64,000 nt of DNA, taken from positions 51,030,970 to 51,094,969 of the forward strand of contig NC_052505.1 in assembly GCF_014356525.2 (NCBI RefSeq). Direction: 5' to 3'. The position numbers and the translations under genes were made by a program. The notes below the pieces were generated by a model that had not been told where the DNA came from, searched no databases, and was given only the letters and a program-made list of their open reading frames with translations. Positions 35,301 to 46,519 of this stretch are shown one piece after another. This DNA comes from Nilaparvata lugens (Eukaryota > Arthropoda > Insecta > Hemiptera > Delphacidae). Position 1 is the first letter of the stretch, and every line of letters begins with the position of its first letter.

Positions 35301-36479
35301 ATACTCGCGGTAAATGAAATGATTGTACAGTTTTCCCACGGTAGTAGATAATTGATTGTTTGGTAAATCGGGTGATGATCAATTTTTGAAGTTATCAACA
35401 GTCATAATATCCTATGTAGCAATGTATGTATGTGATGTCTCTAATAATAAAAAGTTATTCAGCAGAAGACGATTTATCATAATATTCTATACTATACCCA
35501 TTTTCAATAGCTTAATACCCATCCATTCATAGTTAAGAATTATACATTTACCTAGTTAGGAGTTAGTACACATAGATAAAATATATTCTCATTCATAAAA
35601 TAATAAGAATAATGTCTAAGGCCTCATATTTTATATTCTATTCGCTTTATATTTCATATTATTTTGTTGATATCCCTATTCTTTATTAGTTTACCTTCCG
35701 TGATTAATACAATTATAATCTTATCATAGGTTTATTCAGTTCAACTGATTCCGTTTTAGTTCACTTTAATACAATTCAGTGATAGAGATTTCCTGCAGGA
35801 ATACAATAATGGATAGAAAATTTTCGTAGCTACGGAATGTACATCAAGCGTGTGTCATTGCTCTCCGATGGCTCGCTAGCATTGCAGTTTCAATCATTAT
35901 TATCTTTGAATCGTAGCCTATGTAGAATAGTATTGCCTACTGAATTGCTTTATATTGTTAAAAATATGTTCAACTCTCAACTCTATAGTAATGATAGTTA
36001 GATTTCAATACATTCAGCAGAGTGAAAAGGTTTCATCCTTTACTATTATAATCAATGTGCTTCATATTTTACAACAGCAGAGTAACATAGAACCCATTTA
36101 AAACTATGATGTCTTTTAAACGTTTTCCCTTGTTAGAGTTTGCCAAGAAAATAACCAGGGACTCAATAAAGTGATTGAAGTATTCAAGATTATTATACTC
36201 GGTCCGTCTTTAGTGCCTACTTAAAAAGTGGACACGCCCATATTGTTTTGTCCTGACTCTTGCCACAGTTTTAAATACTCTTGCCACAAATCTCAATTAG
36301 TTATACATTTTGCTGAATTTCGGAATGATTAAAGAGATTTCTTTTGAAGAGGGCCTGCTTCAAATTGGATCCTACTATCAATCCAGAAATTCGACTCTCC
36401 AAATCATACAGAATGCCTCTATGGTAACATATCCTGATTAGATTTCTTTTTGCGTGTTTCACACCGTAAGGAGGGGGAG
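32392..36479 (+). other. Non-coding interior of the LARD-type element
   Basis: 4.1 kb of AT-rich DNA with no frame above about 90 codons and no recognisable Gag, protease, RT or integrase motif. The left edge has two copies of 'acaactgcgcc' (32390 and 32428). The right edge carries the purine tract at 36468-36479. Confidence 0.7.
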
Positions 36480-39062
36480 TGTGCCGAGCACTCTTTTTAA
36501 TTCAGGCCTTTTCCCAAGTTATAATAGTAAATTTAATACGCAATAGACTAGAGCCATTATTGTGAGTTAGCAAAATAAATTATTTTCTCTCTCTATTATG
36601 AACGGCCATGACTTCGAGTTTCCCATGATAGATATTTAAAAATTGTGGCTCCGAGTCGTCGAGGAATGTAGATTATGGAATTATCTCTAAAACTTAGCCT
36701 TCGTGTCACGACATAGAGTTCGATAAGTTGGAAAACAGCAAGCAATGAAATTATAACAAACTACCGATTTTGCAGTTACTATTTGGTCCAAAGGCTCTAG
36801 AAGCCACGCGATGATTGGTCAAATTGATTCCCTTCGCCCAATAGGAGACCTGTTTCTAAATACAATAGTGGGGATTCCCCAGTCGAGAGACCAGATTACG
36901 TTTCGGAGGACACTTTGCTAGGAGCACTACGAGAGTAAAGATGTAGTCATTATGTTTCACCCTTTTTGGGCAAGTTTATAAGTTTATATAATTAGTTAAT
37001 GTAGGAGCTAGTTTTATTTTTATTAAAGTTTAAATTTCCTAGTAGTGCCATGTCCTGAAAAGTTTAATTGTGTTTCTTCATCATGTACGAATAATTGTTC
37101 CTTCAAATAACCGCTAAGGTATGTAAAATAAGGTTAAAATATAATTTAGGGAATTTAATTGATTGAAACTTCCATAAGAGTAATGTATCAACAAAGCCTG
37201 TTATTTTTCAAGTTAATAATATTGATTGAGAATAATCCTTTTGATTTTATTAGTGATGGAAGATACTTATAATTTTTTTCTAAAGAAGTATAGAAAGTTT
37301 TCAGTTACGTTACATTTGAGTTATTGTTTCTGGAGATATATTATTGTAGAGTATTGCTGAAAGTCAGGAAGATAGCCTTTAAATTGGAATGAAATTTTTA
37401 AGATTATGTTCACATTGAGTTTATGACATTTTATAATTTATATTTTTCAGACTCTGTTTTCTTATGTCATTAAGGCTTTCGAATGATTTAGTAAATTTTT
37501 TATGATAGAAATCTTAATAGACGAAGAAGAAAGTTTTTCTTTTTCAGGAAATTAATGTTAATGAATGTTCAAATTTTAATACAATTCAAATTATTTTCTA
37601 TGTGTCTACTAATTTTATTTAATTAAAGGTAAAAACTATCTACAAGATGAATCTTATAAGGCAAACATTATTTTTACCTTAAAGTGAAATTTTCAATATT
37701 TTTTCTTTTATTGTGTTATAAAGTGTCTTGTTTTATTTGGTGATAAATTCATAATTCTAGTTGATATTCGTTTTTGGACTTGTATTTGTAGGTAAATCAA
37801 ATCATAAACTCTGGAATGTTCATTTTTATTTAAGGTTCTGAGCAGTTTTGGGCGAATGCCCGTTATTTACACTTGGATTGCGTCCTAAAGTTCATAAATA
37901 ATAAATAAAATAAATGTTGGCTAGCGCACAAGTTTCCAACAATACTAGCCGAGCTACTATATGAAAAATTATATTTGATTTCGCAAACCAAACGAAAAAT
38001 ATCATATAAGTTAGCATCATTCAATCTGAATTATTCCTTTTCTAAGAGTATTATATAAATTTTTATAAAAGTTAACATCATAATTAATGAAGTATTCATT
38101 TTCTAAAAGCATTATATTAATTTATTACGGGTGTTTTCATAAATGTTGCATTGTATATTAATGACACTCTGGCAAGTAAATTTGTTTTAAATCTGTTAAA
38201 TTTTGAGAATGAAATCAGAACGTCAAGATAAAATCTAAATTGAATAACAGAATAAACTCCTGTTCTAGCTTTTGATGAATTGTAGGAAGAGTCAGAAATT
38301 AATGCTGTAATACATTTATTTACAGCGGTTCATGTGTGTCCCCAAACCAACTTCTTGTACTACCACCCCTTTGGTTCCGCAACTTTATGTAACACCGCTT
38401 CAAGACACCCATCCAGACGATAGGTCTAGGGATGTAAGATGACGTCGCCATCAAGCCAAATTCAACCGGTAAAAGTTCACCGCCAAAAACAAGATACTGT
38501 AACCCCGACGATAAAGTAACGTACAGACCAACGAAAGTGCAGTGTAGTGGAACAAAGGTTCATTCGAGAATGTCAATCAAAAGTGGGGATTCAAAATTAT
38601 TATGAAATGGGTTATATGGGTTACTATCGACGAAACTTGGGTTCAACGGGCTTTTCTTTCTTGAGTGATTTTATGTTAAAATTAACTTGTTATTTGATGA
38701 CTGATATTGTTTGGTTTTGTGACGTATTGCTATCTAAAAGGGGATAGTAATGCGCCCCCGAATCAGATGAAGAATGTCAACAAAGTAACATGAAATTGTT
38801 GTTTCTGTTGTTCGATTTTAGTTGCCAATGTTTATTGAAGCTGTTTGTATTTTTCAATTATTTCAAGTTGTAGTGTTATTCTATAGTATAAACCTATTAA
38901 ATCAGGCATGGCAAGATTAATTGAAGTTATCTTGACTTTAGCCCGTTCACCTGCATGAATTAGGTATAGACTCAGGTATTTTCTAGATGTGTCGGCCTAT
39001 TTCTAAATTCTAAATTTTATTCAAAATTATCTTCTTTATCATCTTTTAAAAGGTCAGGCACA
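36480..39062 (+). repeat. 3' LTR of the LARD-type element (2583 bp)
   Basis: Same ends as the 5' LTR, with an extra ~500 bp at about 37561-38062. The end of the extra block (37990-38050) is a diverged copy of the sequence that follows it (38065-38120). The size difference may therefore come from duplication or from loss between repeats in the other copy. Confidence 0.88.
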
Positions 39063-39066
39063 GGGT

Positions 39067-41260
39067 CCAGAACTGTTTAGTAAAATCCAGCAATTCAAAT
39101 GTGAAGCAGTATCAAGTGAAAACCCAACATACACAGGAAATGACTCAGGAAAAATTCCAGATCTGATAGACTTTTTCATCATCAAGGATTCCTCCACAAA
39201 CTACATCAAAATTGAAGACAGCTGTGACTTGACATTGGATCACTCACCAATTATACTCACATTGAGCAGAAGTGTAATAGAATAAGAACCAACTGCATTT
39301 CTCTGCAATAGATACACAAACTGGGAACAATTAAGACTCTTACTGGGAGAAAGCATAGATCTCAATGTACAGCTTAGAAGTAAAGATCAGCTTGAAGCAG
39401 AAATTGAAAAATTTGTGACCTCCATCCAACAAGCAGCCTGGGCAAGTACACCATAAATAAAAAGGAGAACTCAAGGCAACAGATATCCTCCTGAAATAAA
39501 AAATCTTATATTACAGAAGAGAAGAGCAAGAAGGAAATGGCAAAACTCTAGGGATACAAGAGACAAGACTTTGCTGAACAACTTATCCCAGCAGCTCAGA
39601 AGAGAAATAAAAAATCTAAAAAATGAAACATTTTCCACTGAGCTGACTAATGAAAAAAGTACTGACTACTCCCTATGGGAAGCTACTGAGTGCATCAAAA
39701 AGACTTCAAGACAAAATGCACCCATTAAAGATGTGGATGGTACGTGAGCTAGAGACAGCAAACAAAAATCAGCTAGGTTTGCAAATCATCTGGAGAACAT
39801 CTTTAAAACTGATGACAGCTATGATGATGATGAACATCTGCCACATACTGTTCAAGAATGAGCGAGGATCACACCAGTCACTGTAATAAATTGAAGTGAA
39901 AATATGATCAAGAGTAGCATCAAAACCAGGAAGGCATCAGGGTTTGATCTCATAACTGGAGATGTATTGAAACAGCTTCCCAGGAAGGCTATCTTGAAGC
40001 TTACATTCCTTATAGATACATCCTTCAGGCTGAGATATGTCTCAGATTACTGGAAAGTTGCAGAAGTCATAATGATTTCAGAGGCTGGGAAAACGCCACA
40101 TGATGTTTCATCTTACAGGCCAATTTCTCTCCTACCTGTTATTTCAAAATTATTTGAAAAACTGGTTTTGAAAAGATTAGAGCCAATTATAGAGATTGAG
40201 AAGTTGATACCAAAACATCAATTCGGATTCAGAGAGAAACACACTACCATAGAGCAAGTCCACAGAATTACCAATCTGATTGAAATGGCTCTTGAAGAGA
40301 AGAAAATTTGTAGTGCAGTATTCCTGGATGTTGGCCAAGCATTTAATAAGGTGTGGCATAGAGGCCTATTAGCAAAATTGAGAACAATGCTCCCAATTGA
40401 ATACACTGAAATATTGCAGTCATATCTAGCGGGAAGATATTCCAGAGACAAGCAGGAAGCCGCCTATTCAAAGCTGGAAGAAATTAGAGCAGGAGTACCT
40501 CAAGGTAGTGTTCTTGGGCCAGTTCTCTATCTACTGTATACTAGCGATCTACCTGAGTTGGAAAATGATACAGTGGCTACATTCGCTGATGATACAGCTG
40601 TACTAACTCTGGGCGACAACAGTCAGGAATCTATGAGTAAACTTCAAGATGCTGCTGATGAAATCTCCAGTTGGGCTAAACTGTGGAAAATTGATGTAAA
40701 TGAGACCAAGTCTGTCCAAGTCAACTTCACTAACAGAAAATGTGAGCAAATTCCCCTAGCCATCAATGGAAAACCTGTTCCATTTGCGAACGAGGCCAAA
40801 TACCTAGGCATGACTCTGGATGCAAGGTTGCGTTGGAGAGCACATGTGAAAAAAAGAGAGGAGAACTGGGAATAATGTATAGAAAAATCTACTGGTTGAT
40901 AGGTCGAAATTCTGCTTTTTCAACCTATGACAAGATCCTCATATACAAGCAAATCCTGAAACCCATATGGATGTATGGAATCCAACTCTGGGGCTGAGCC
41001 AGCAAGAGCAATGTTGATGTAATTCAATGATTCCAGAACAAAGTTTTGAGGAACATTGTCGATGCTCCAAGATTCAGCCGGAACGTTGAAATCCACAGAG
41101 ACTTGGAGGTGGAGTTTGTTGCAACAGAGATTGGGCGCTTCACACGCAAGCATGCAGACAGGATCCAATGGCATGAAAATGAAGTCGCTCAGCTAGTTGA
41201 CAACACAAATATGCTGCACAGATTGAAGTGGACCAAACCCTTCGAGTTGTGTGGTGCTGA
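39067..41260 (+). pseudogene. Jockey-type ORF2, endonuclease end and RT
   Basis: Continues the endonuclease with PDLIDFFIIKDSS and LTLDHSPIILTLS (the D-H box). The linker has stops near 39282, 39455 and 39748. The RT proper is open at 39904-40875: YRPISLLPVISKLFEKLV, QFGFREKHTTIEQVH, motif A FLDVGQAFNKVWH (second Asp of the block replaced by Asn), GVPQGSVLGPVLY, the catalytic FADDTAVL, and YLGMTLDARLRW. The thumb continues with frameshifts (IYKQILKPIWMYGIQLWG) to about 41260. The catalytic Asp residues of motifs A and C are intact, but the protein is broken upstream. Confidence 0.85.
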
Positions 41261-41511
41261 GGAGTGAAAGTGTCAAAAGCAGAGCAGTGTTGATGGTGTG
41301 AATGTGTATCTTTAATATATGATAACTTATTTTATTATTATTATTATTATTATTATATTTTGTCAATAATTTCAAGTTAGTTGCTGGAAGTAGTAGTCCT
41401 GGTGAGAACTACCTATCTTATTAATATTTAACCCATTATTATATTAGGAAAAAATTGCTTATTAGTCTTTTCAGACTAGATTGCAATAGAAATTGAAAAA
41501 AAAATTCGAAT

Positions 41512-42332
41512 GATTCCATCTTTTGTGGCCCCCACACAAAGTCCACTCCTTTCTTCATTAATTGTGTTAGGGGTTGCTATTGTGTTAGCTATTAAGGCGA
41601 ATCCATTGATAAAACGTCGATAATAGCCAGCTAAACCAAGCCAACTTCTGACTTCTCACACATTCTTTGGCTCAGGGTATTGTTTAACCGCCTTGATTTT
41701 TTCCAGATTGGGTTTCACTCCTTCCTATGTCACCAGGTGACCCAGATAACGAACACAAGTTTTCACAAAATTGCATTTTTCGAGATTTACTTTCAAACTA
41801 GCATTCTCGAATATCGCTAACACATGCGCAAGACGTTCTGCATTTTGGTTGATTGTTTGACTGTGAACTATTGAATCGTCTAAATAAACAAAATACTCTG
41901 TTCCTGAAATTTCGGCCAGGAGGGAGTCCATCAATTTCTGGAATGTATGAGGGGCACCCATCAATCCAAAAGCCATTCTCTCATACTCAAAATGCCCACC
42001 GACTGTTGTGAAAGCAGTCTTATCTTGGTCCTCTTCTGCTATTTTTATTTGCTGGTACCCACTTTGCAAATCCAAAGTTGAGAAATATTTACTATTGCCC
42101 AGTCCTTCAAGTGTCTCATTTATGAGCGGTAATAGATATGCATTTGCTTTAGTTACTGAATTTAAAAGCCTGAAATCTGAACAGAAACGATATTTGAGGC
42201 TTCCATCAGTTGTTTTCTTTCTTACAAGTACAATCGGTGCACTCCAAGGATTGTTTGATGGTACAATTATACCTTTATTCAGCATTTCAGCTATATGCTC
42301 TTCCACTACTGGGCGCATGTGGTAAGGTACTC
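41512..42332 (-). pseudogene. Ty3 Pol: reverse transcriptase piece
   Basis: Starts at the Polinton junction with HMRPVVEEHIAEMLNKGII, then SPWSAPIV-type fingers (NPWSAPIVLVRKK), motif A FSTLDLQSGYQQI, FGLMGAPHTFQKLMD, and the catalytic YLDD box as FVYLDDSIVHS. It runs on through YLGHLVT, then with a frameshift through SWLGLAGYYRRFI. It ends at 41512 where the Jockey insertion splits RT from RNase H. The partial domain is well conserved. Confidence 0.85.
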
Positions 42333-42492
42333 TATAGGAGTAGATGGATTTTAAGAGTTAAGACTGACTTTTTTGCTCGAAATCCCCTCCCCCCTCTCCC
42401 CCCTCGTCCATCCCGCCTTACCTTTCCCCCGCCCACAGGGTGGGGGGTGTTCTAAAAATAGATTTCTCCCCTCTCTCTCTCTCTCTCTCTCT

Positions 42493-43915
42493 GGTGGCAA
42501 GACTTCAGAGTGGTTACCTGTTGTAGCAGGCGTTCCTCAGGGAACAATACTTGGTCCCCTCCTCTTCTCTATTTATATGAATAATCTCCCTCGAATTTTT
42601 CATGACATATCATACCATATTTATGCTGATGACCTTGTGTGTTACAATCACTTTCCTTCCGACAGTGCTGCTGACTCTATTGCCGCGATGAATGTTAACA
42701 TTCAGAATTTGATTGTTTGGGCTAATGCGCACTGCTTGAGACTCAATGCAAATAAATGCAAAAGCATCATTATCGCTTATGTTCGGTTGTATAACCAAAT
42801 AGATTTTAATACACTTCCTCGAGTAATGCTGGCCAATCATGCTCTGCACTTTGAAAGTTGTGTGAAAGTCTTGGGCATACAGCTTGATAAAAACATGAAT
42901 TGGTCGAATCAGATTGGTGAACTGACAAAGCGAGTGTTTGCCACTATGCATCAATTGAAATGGTTGAAAAATTTCCTTCCAACCCACCTTCGTGTTTCAC
43001 TAGTACAGAGCTTGGTAATTCCCATCATTGATTACTGCAGCATCGTTTATAATGACATTACTGAGGAGCTGAATTTGAAATTACAACGATCGCTCAACTA
43101 CGCAATTCGGTTTATTTTTGATGCGAGAAGAGATGACCACATCACTCCATATTACAGGAGGTTAAATTGGATGAAGTTGAAGGAGAGGAGACAATACTTC
43201 ATGTTGAGTCTTGTTTATCAGCTGATTGTCAAGGGGAGAGGTCCTCAGTATTTGAAGGAAAGATTCACACTCCTGGCTCGTGTTCACAGCAGGAACACGA
43301 GACAGCATGAATACTTCCTTCAAATACCTCGTCACCGCACAGTTATGTATAATAACTCATTTACGGTCACGGCCTCAAGACTTTGGAACGATCTGCCCAA
43401 TGATGTTATTTTTGCGGCAACCTTGGGTACGTTCAGGTCCAGGCTTGTTGCTCTGTTGAATGGGAATACATAGATATGTTTTTAGCCACAATCTTTTTGT
43501 AGATTTTATTGGAAATTTGCAATAATCGTTGTACAGTAACAATATTATTTTGCTTGTTTTGCTGGAGTATTGGAGCGTTTGATTGACACCTACTAATACC
43601 TGTAAATCATAATATCCAATGGCATTTTATTTTCGTTTATTGTATGTATTATTATGCATCTTACATTCTTTGTTAATTTTTTTTAGAGTTATATAGAATT
43701 ATTATCTATGTATTATCATATCTCTTATTATTATGAGAATGTAATAGAATAATTTATGTTATGTAGCTGTGTTATCATTTAAGAATTTGTAATTTTTTTT
43801 TTTTTTTGTAAGAATTTGTAAAACTGTAATTGTAATTTTGTAACCATGTTACCATAGGCGACAAGCCTAGTAACAATTGTAAAATAAAATCTATCTATCT
43901 ATCTATCTATCTATC
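42493..43915 (+). mobile_element. 5'-truncated non-LTR copy inserted in the left TIR
   Basis: Begins abruptly inside RT coding, directly after a CT microsatellite. It ends in AATAAAAT followed by a TCTA microsatellite (43889-43915) that merges into the TIR's CT tract. The reading frame from about 42496 to 43473 contains GVPQGTILGPLLFSIYMNNL, the catalytic IYADDLV box, the thumb (VLGIQLDKNMNW) and a complete C-terminal tail ending LLNGNT. The 3' portion is intact, so it is a recent truncated insertion. Confidence 0.82.
42496..43473 (+). pseudogene. RT 3' part of the TIR-inserted non-LTR copy
   Basis: About 325 codons of uninterrupted RT C-terminal sequence without its own start. Motif B is GVPQGTILGPLLF, motif C is YADD, and the tail has YNNSFTVTASRLWNDLP, a typical end of this RT class. 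Motif A and the endonuclease are absent through 5' truncation. Confidence 0.82.
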
Positions 43916-44556
43916 TCTCTCTCCCTCTCCCTCTCCTTCTCCTTCTCCCTCTCCCTCTCCCTCTCCCTCTCCCTCTCCTTCTCCCTCTCCCTCTCTCTCT
44001 TATCTTATCTCATCTAATCTAATCGAATCTTATCTAATCTAATCTAATCTTCCCCTCCCACAGTGAGGACGAGGGGGATGAAGAAGGAGAGAGTGATCTC
44101 TCTCTTTCTCTCACAGTAAGGGAAAAAATAATTTCCCTGTGAGAGGAGTGAGGGAAAAAAAATTTCCCTTTGAGGGAAAAATTCTCTACTGACAGATTAA
44201 AGTGAATCCATTCTCAAATTCTCTACTGTCAAATTAAAGTGAATCCATATTACTACATCTAATAATCTAATGCTGTCAAATTAAAGTGAATCCATATATC
44301 TACATCTAATAACTTATACTGTCAAATTAAAGTGAATGCATATTTCTACATCTAATGCTTAATAATGATAATGGTTTGCTTTCCACCTGACAGTTAAGAA
44401 AACTCAATCAATTTATATTGAATTTTCATGTGCTGTACAAACCGTGGGCGTTATTGTTAAAGTGTTTCTCCGAGAAAATCTATAGTAAATTTAGAATGAG
44501 CTAGCATATCCAAAAATAGGTATAGATATCCTCAGACCTATTTCACTTGGGGGAAA

Positions 44557-44877
44557 TCAAGCTCTACATTCACTGTGCAATTCTCTTAGGAAAATTCTAT
44601 TTCCACTAACATTCAGTTCCCACGAGCGAGAATTAAAACTTCTGAGCTTATGCTTGTTTAAAACTAGTGAATACTCTTTTGGCAATGCAATAGTGTATGT
44701 AAAATCGCCTTCACTATCAATATCGGTAATTTTAAGGTGAATTTCACCATTATCGGGAAATGTAACTTTTGTTACTGCAAACCAATCAAAAGGAAAACAG
44801 TCGAAACCCCAATTGGCTTGCGGGTCTGCTTCAATTGAGAATTCATTGAAACTTGTACAATCAAAATTCTCACTCAT
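44557..44877 (-). CDS. Unassigned 106-residue ORF, divergent from the capsid genes
   Basis: Starts MSENFDCTSFNEFSIE and ends REL..ECRA five bases from the left TIR. Composition suggests a beta-rich protein (ANWGFDCFPFDWFAVTKV, then alternating hydrophobic residues). There is no signal peptide, membrane segment or known motif. It is the only leftward gene, and the ~280 bp between it and the basic-protein ORF probably acts as a divergent promoter region. Function unknown. Confidence 0.6.
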   Translation of the reverse strand: MSENFDCTSFNEFSIEADPQANWGFDCFPFDWFAVTKVTFPDNGEIHLKITDIDSEGDFTYTIALPKEYSLVLNKHKLRSFNSRSWELNVSGNRIFLRELHSECRA

Positions 44878-44949
44878 TTTTGATCTTATTAGCTTGAGCG
44901 ATTAGAGGCAAGTGACAAGTGTGTGTCTTTGTGTGCTTAATGAAAGTAC

Positions 44950-45075
44950 ATCGCGTGCTACGCCCCCCACTTTCCTTATCAACATGTTGATGGTATTAAC
45001 TTAATGGATACGATAAGAACGCGTGCTACCCCCCCCCCCCACTTTCCTTATCATGATGATGACAAACACTTAATG
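44950..45075. repeat. Imperfect C-rich tandem repeat in the divergent promoter region
   Basis: Two copies of 'cgcgtgctac-C run-actttccttatca' (44951-44984 and 45020-45053), each followed by a short cttaatgg segment. Related 'acgccc' C-runs recur near 49321 and 49382, upstream of the last ORF, so this may be an element-specific regulatory motif. Confidence 0.5.
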
Positions 45076-45158
45076 GGTAGCGCAAGCCAGCGCTCGGCTC
45101 AAGGTTTTAGAGAGAGAAATTGCGATATGCCCCTCTTAGCTATCTTGTTACAAACATC

Positions 45159-45437
45159 ATGAAAGCTGAAGCAGCGTTTGGTGGGTCTTCGAGAAAGAAG
45201 AAGAAGAAGAAGAATGAGAGGAGAAGTTATAGTAATGATATTAGACGCAAAGCTATAGCTCAGTTGAAAAAGCATATTGCAGGAAAAGGGTATTTTTTGA
45301 AGCCTTTTCCTAGTATTAGTGGGGGGAGAGTTTTAGCCCCTCCAGCGCCACCCCCATCATCATATGGAGTGAGTTTATTCCCTCAAGTTAAGAAACGTAG
45401 AACAACAAAGAAGAGTAGGAAGAAGAAGAAGACATGA
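45159..45437 (+). CDS. Small highly basic protein, possible core/DNA-binding protein
   Basis: 92 residues from the ATG at 45159 (MKAEAAFGGSSRKKKKKKNE) to the TGA at 45435. It has poly-Lys tracts at both ends and a Pro/Ala-rich centre (APPAPPPSSYG). Such a composition suits nucleic-acid condensation or a basic virion core protein, but no homology is claimed. Its stop overlaps the protease start as ATGA. Upstream in-frame sequence lacks another ATG, which decides the start. Confidence 0.65.
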   Translation: MKAEAAFGGSSRKKKKKKNERRSYSNDIRRKAIAQLKKHIAGKGYFLKPFPSISGGRVLAPPAPPPSSYGVSLFPQVKKRRTTKKSRKKKKT

Positions 45438-45796
45438 ATATTGAAGGAGAATTGAGTAATTATGATTTGATTGATTGGTCGAAATTATTACTGATTCAGC
45501 TAAGAGGTATATATATGCTAGATGCATTACCCAAAAAAATTCTAAAAAACGAGAATGTCATTGTGAATTTTGCAAGGGAAAGCAAGGATGGTACACATTG
45601 GGTTGCATATAAAAAAGTCGGTTCCAATGTTTGGTATTTTGATCCAATTGGAAATTTACAACCGCCATACGAATTGGACAAATATTGGAAAAAAGAAATT
45701 GGAGTAAATATATTTTATAATTTAGAGCACATGCAACCATTAAATAGCGATTTTTGTGGTCATCTTACATTATTGTTTCTTGCAAATCAGTTGTAA
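45434..45796 (+). CDS. Adenain-like (C5-type) maturation cysteine protease
   Basis: 120 residues with the catalytic order of adenovirus-type proteases: His55 in GTHWVAYKK, Asp70 in YFDPIG, Gln101 in MQPLNSDFCGH and Cys108 in the same block. Polintons and adintoviruses encode this protease to process capsid proteins. The length is short for the family (adenovirus enzyme about 204 residues), but the four key residues and the spacing Gln-x6-Cys are all present. The frame is intact. It starts inside the stop codon of the basic-protein ORF and is followed within 36 bases by the next ATG. This is the most secure functional call in the element. Confidence 0.85.
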   Translation: MNIEGELSNYDLIDWSKLLLIQLRGIYMLDALPKKILKNENVIVNFARESKDGTHWVAYKKVGSNVWYFDPIGNLQPPYELDKYWKKEIGVNIFYNLEHMQPLNSDFCGHLTLLFLANQL

Positions 45797-45832
45797 TTGA
45801 GTGTTTGTGCTGAACGCACACACACACACAAG

Positions 45833-46519
45833 ATGGTTGTTATTACATTAAGATCTAACACAAGTAACCTCTATGAACATTTACAAGAAATTATAGAATT
45901 GGATAAAAATCGTGAATGGGAAATTGGATTGATTAATTTTTGTAGTTACAATAGTATTGCAAACATTAACAAAGGAACAAATTCCAGCTTCAAATATGGC
46001 GATAGATTAATTGAGCTGGATACGGGTGCATATGAAGTTGAGGATATTATAAAATCTTTAAAGAATGAATTGAATATTGATGGGAAGAAGAATAAACTTA
46101 TTATATGCCCAAACGTAAATACTATGAAGATTGAAATTCATTCTGATAAACCCATTGATTTAACACGTACTGATTCGATTGGGAAGATACTTGGTTTTTA
46201 TAATGTTGTTTTGCAGCCAAATAAATGGCATTATTCTCAGCATTTGGTTAACATAACAAGCATTGGTAGTATTGTACTCGAGTGTAATTTAGCATGTGGT
46301 AGTTACTCTGACGGAAAACAAAAACATATAATCTACGAATTTTTACCAAAGGTTCCCAGCGGCTATTTAATAAACGAAGTACCATCACCGATTATTTATG
46401 TACCTTTGAATACACATCAAATTCAAACTATTAATGTAAAGGTAACGGACCAGAACGGATTGTTTATTGATTTCTGTGGAGATACAATTACAATTAGGTT
46501 ACACATATGTGAAAAGTAA
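45833..46519 (+). CDS. Putative penton-like minor capsid protein
   Basis: 228 residues from the ATG at 45833 (MVVITLRSNTSNL). It contains LIELDTGAYEVEDIIKSL and a C-terminal half rich in beta-type alternation (QIQTINVKVTDQNGLFIDF). Its size, position between protease and major capsid genes, and beta-rich sequence fit the single-jelly-roll penton-like proteins of Polinton-type elements. This is inference from context and recalled family features. The stop overlaps the next ATG (TAATG at 46517-46521). The frame is intact. Confidence 0.6.
   Translation: MVVITLRSNTSNLYEHLQEIIELDKNREWEIGLINFCSYNSIANINKGTNSSFKYGDRLIELDTGAYEVEDIIKSLKNELNIDGKKNKLIICPNVNTMKIEIHSDKPIDLTRTDSIGKILGFYNVVLQPNKWHYSQHLVNITSIGSIVLECNLACGSYSDGKQKHIIYEFLPKVPSGYLINEVPSPIIYVPLNTHQIQTINVKVTDQNGLFIDFCGDTITIRLHICEK

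Larger units (their letters stand above)
30309..39062 (+). mobile_element. ORF-less LTR retrotransposon (LARD-type) with ~2.1-kb LTRs
   Basis: Two long near-identical direct repeats (30309-32391 and 36480-39062) have TGTGCC...GGCACA termini and a 4-bp TSD GGGT (30305-30308 and 39063-39066). A 4.1-kb interior (32392-36479) shows no Gag or Pol frame. A purine tract (aaggagggggag) lies directly before the right LTR, fixing plus orientation. Long LTRs with a large non-coding interior fit a large retrotransposon derivative (LARD), mobilised by an autonomous partner. The site just inside the left LTR does not begin with TGG, so the primer-binding site is unclear. Confidence 0.88.
27979..41504 (+). 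mobile_element. Jockey-type non-LTR retrotransposon, full length but split
   Basis: Flanked by a 7-bp TSD TTCGAAT (27972-27978 and 41505-41511). It starts CAGTCAG, the kind of initiator start used by Jockey-group promoters, and ends in a 9-A tail (41496-41504). ORF1 (28384-29850) and ORF2 (29847 to about 41260) are followed by a TTA microsatellite at 41331-41355. ORF2 is interrupted inside the endonuclease by the ORF-less LTR element (30309-39062). Without it the copy is about 4.8 kb, a normal size. Premature stops show it is dead. Confidence 0.88.
42339..44552. repeat. Left TIR of the Polinton-like element (interrupted)
   Basis: The outer part (42339-42492) and inner part (43916-44552) match the right TIR in inverse orientation. 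It includes a CT-rich tract, a TATC/CTAAT-rich tract, then four spaced copies of a 19-bp 'gtcaaattaaagtgaatcc' motif (44190-44340). It ends in 'cctatttcacttgggg'. Confidence 0.85.

Noticed and set aside
41331..41355. TTA microsatellite as the 3' end of the Jockey element
   Set aside because: The matching TSD and poly(A) lie further on at 41496-41511, so the microsatellite is internal to the 3' UTR.
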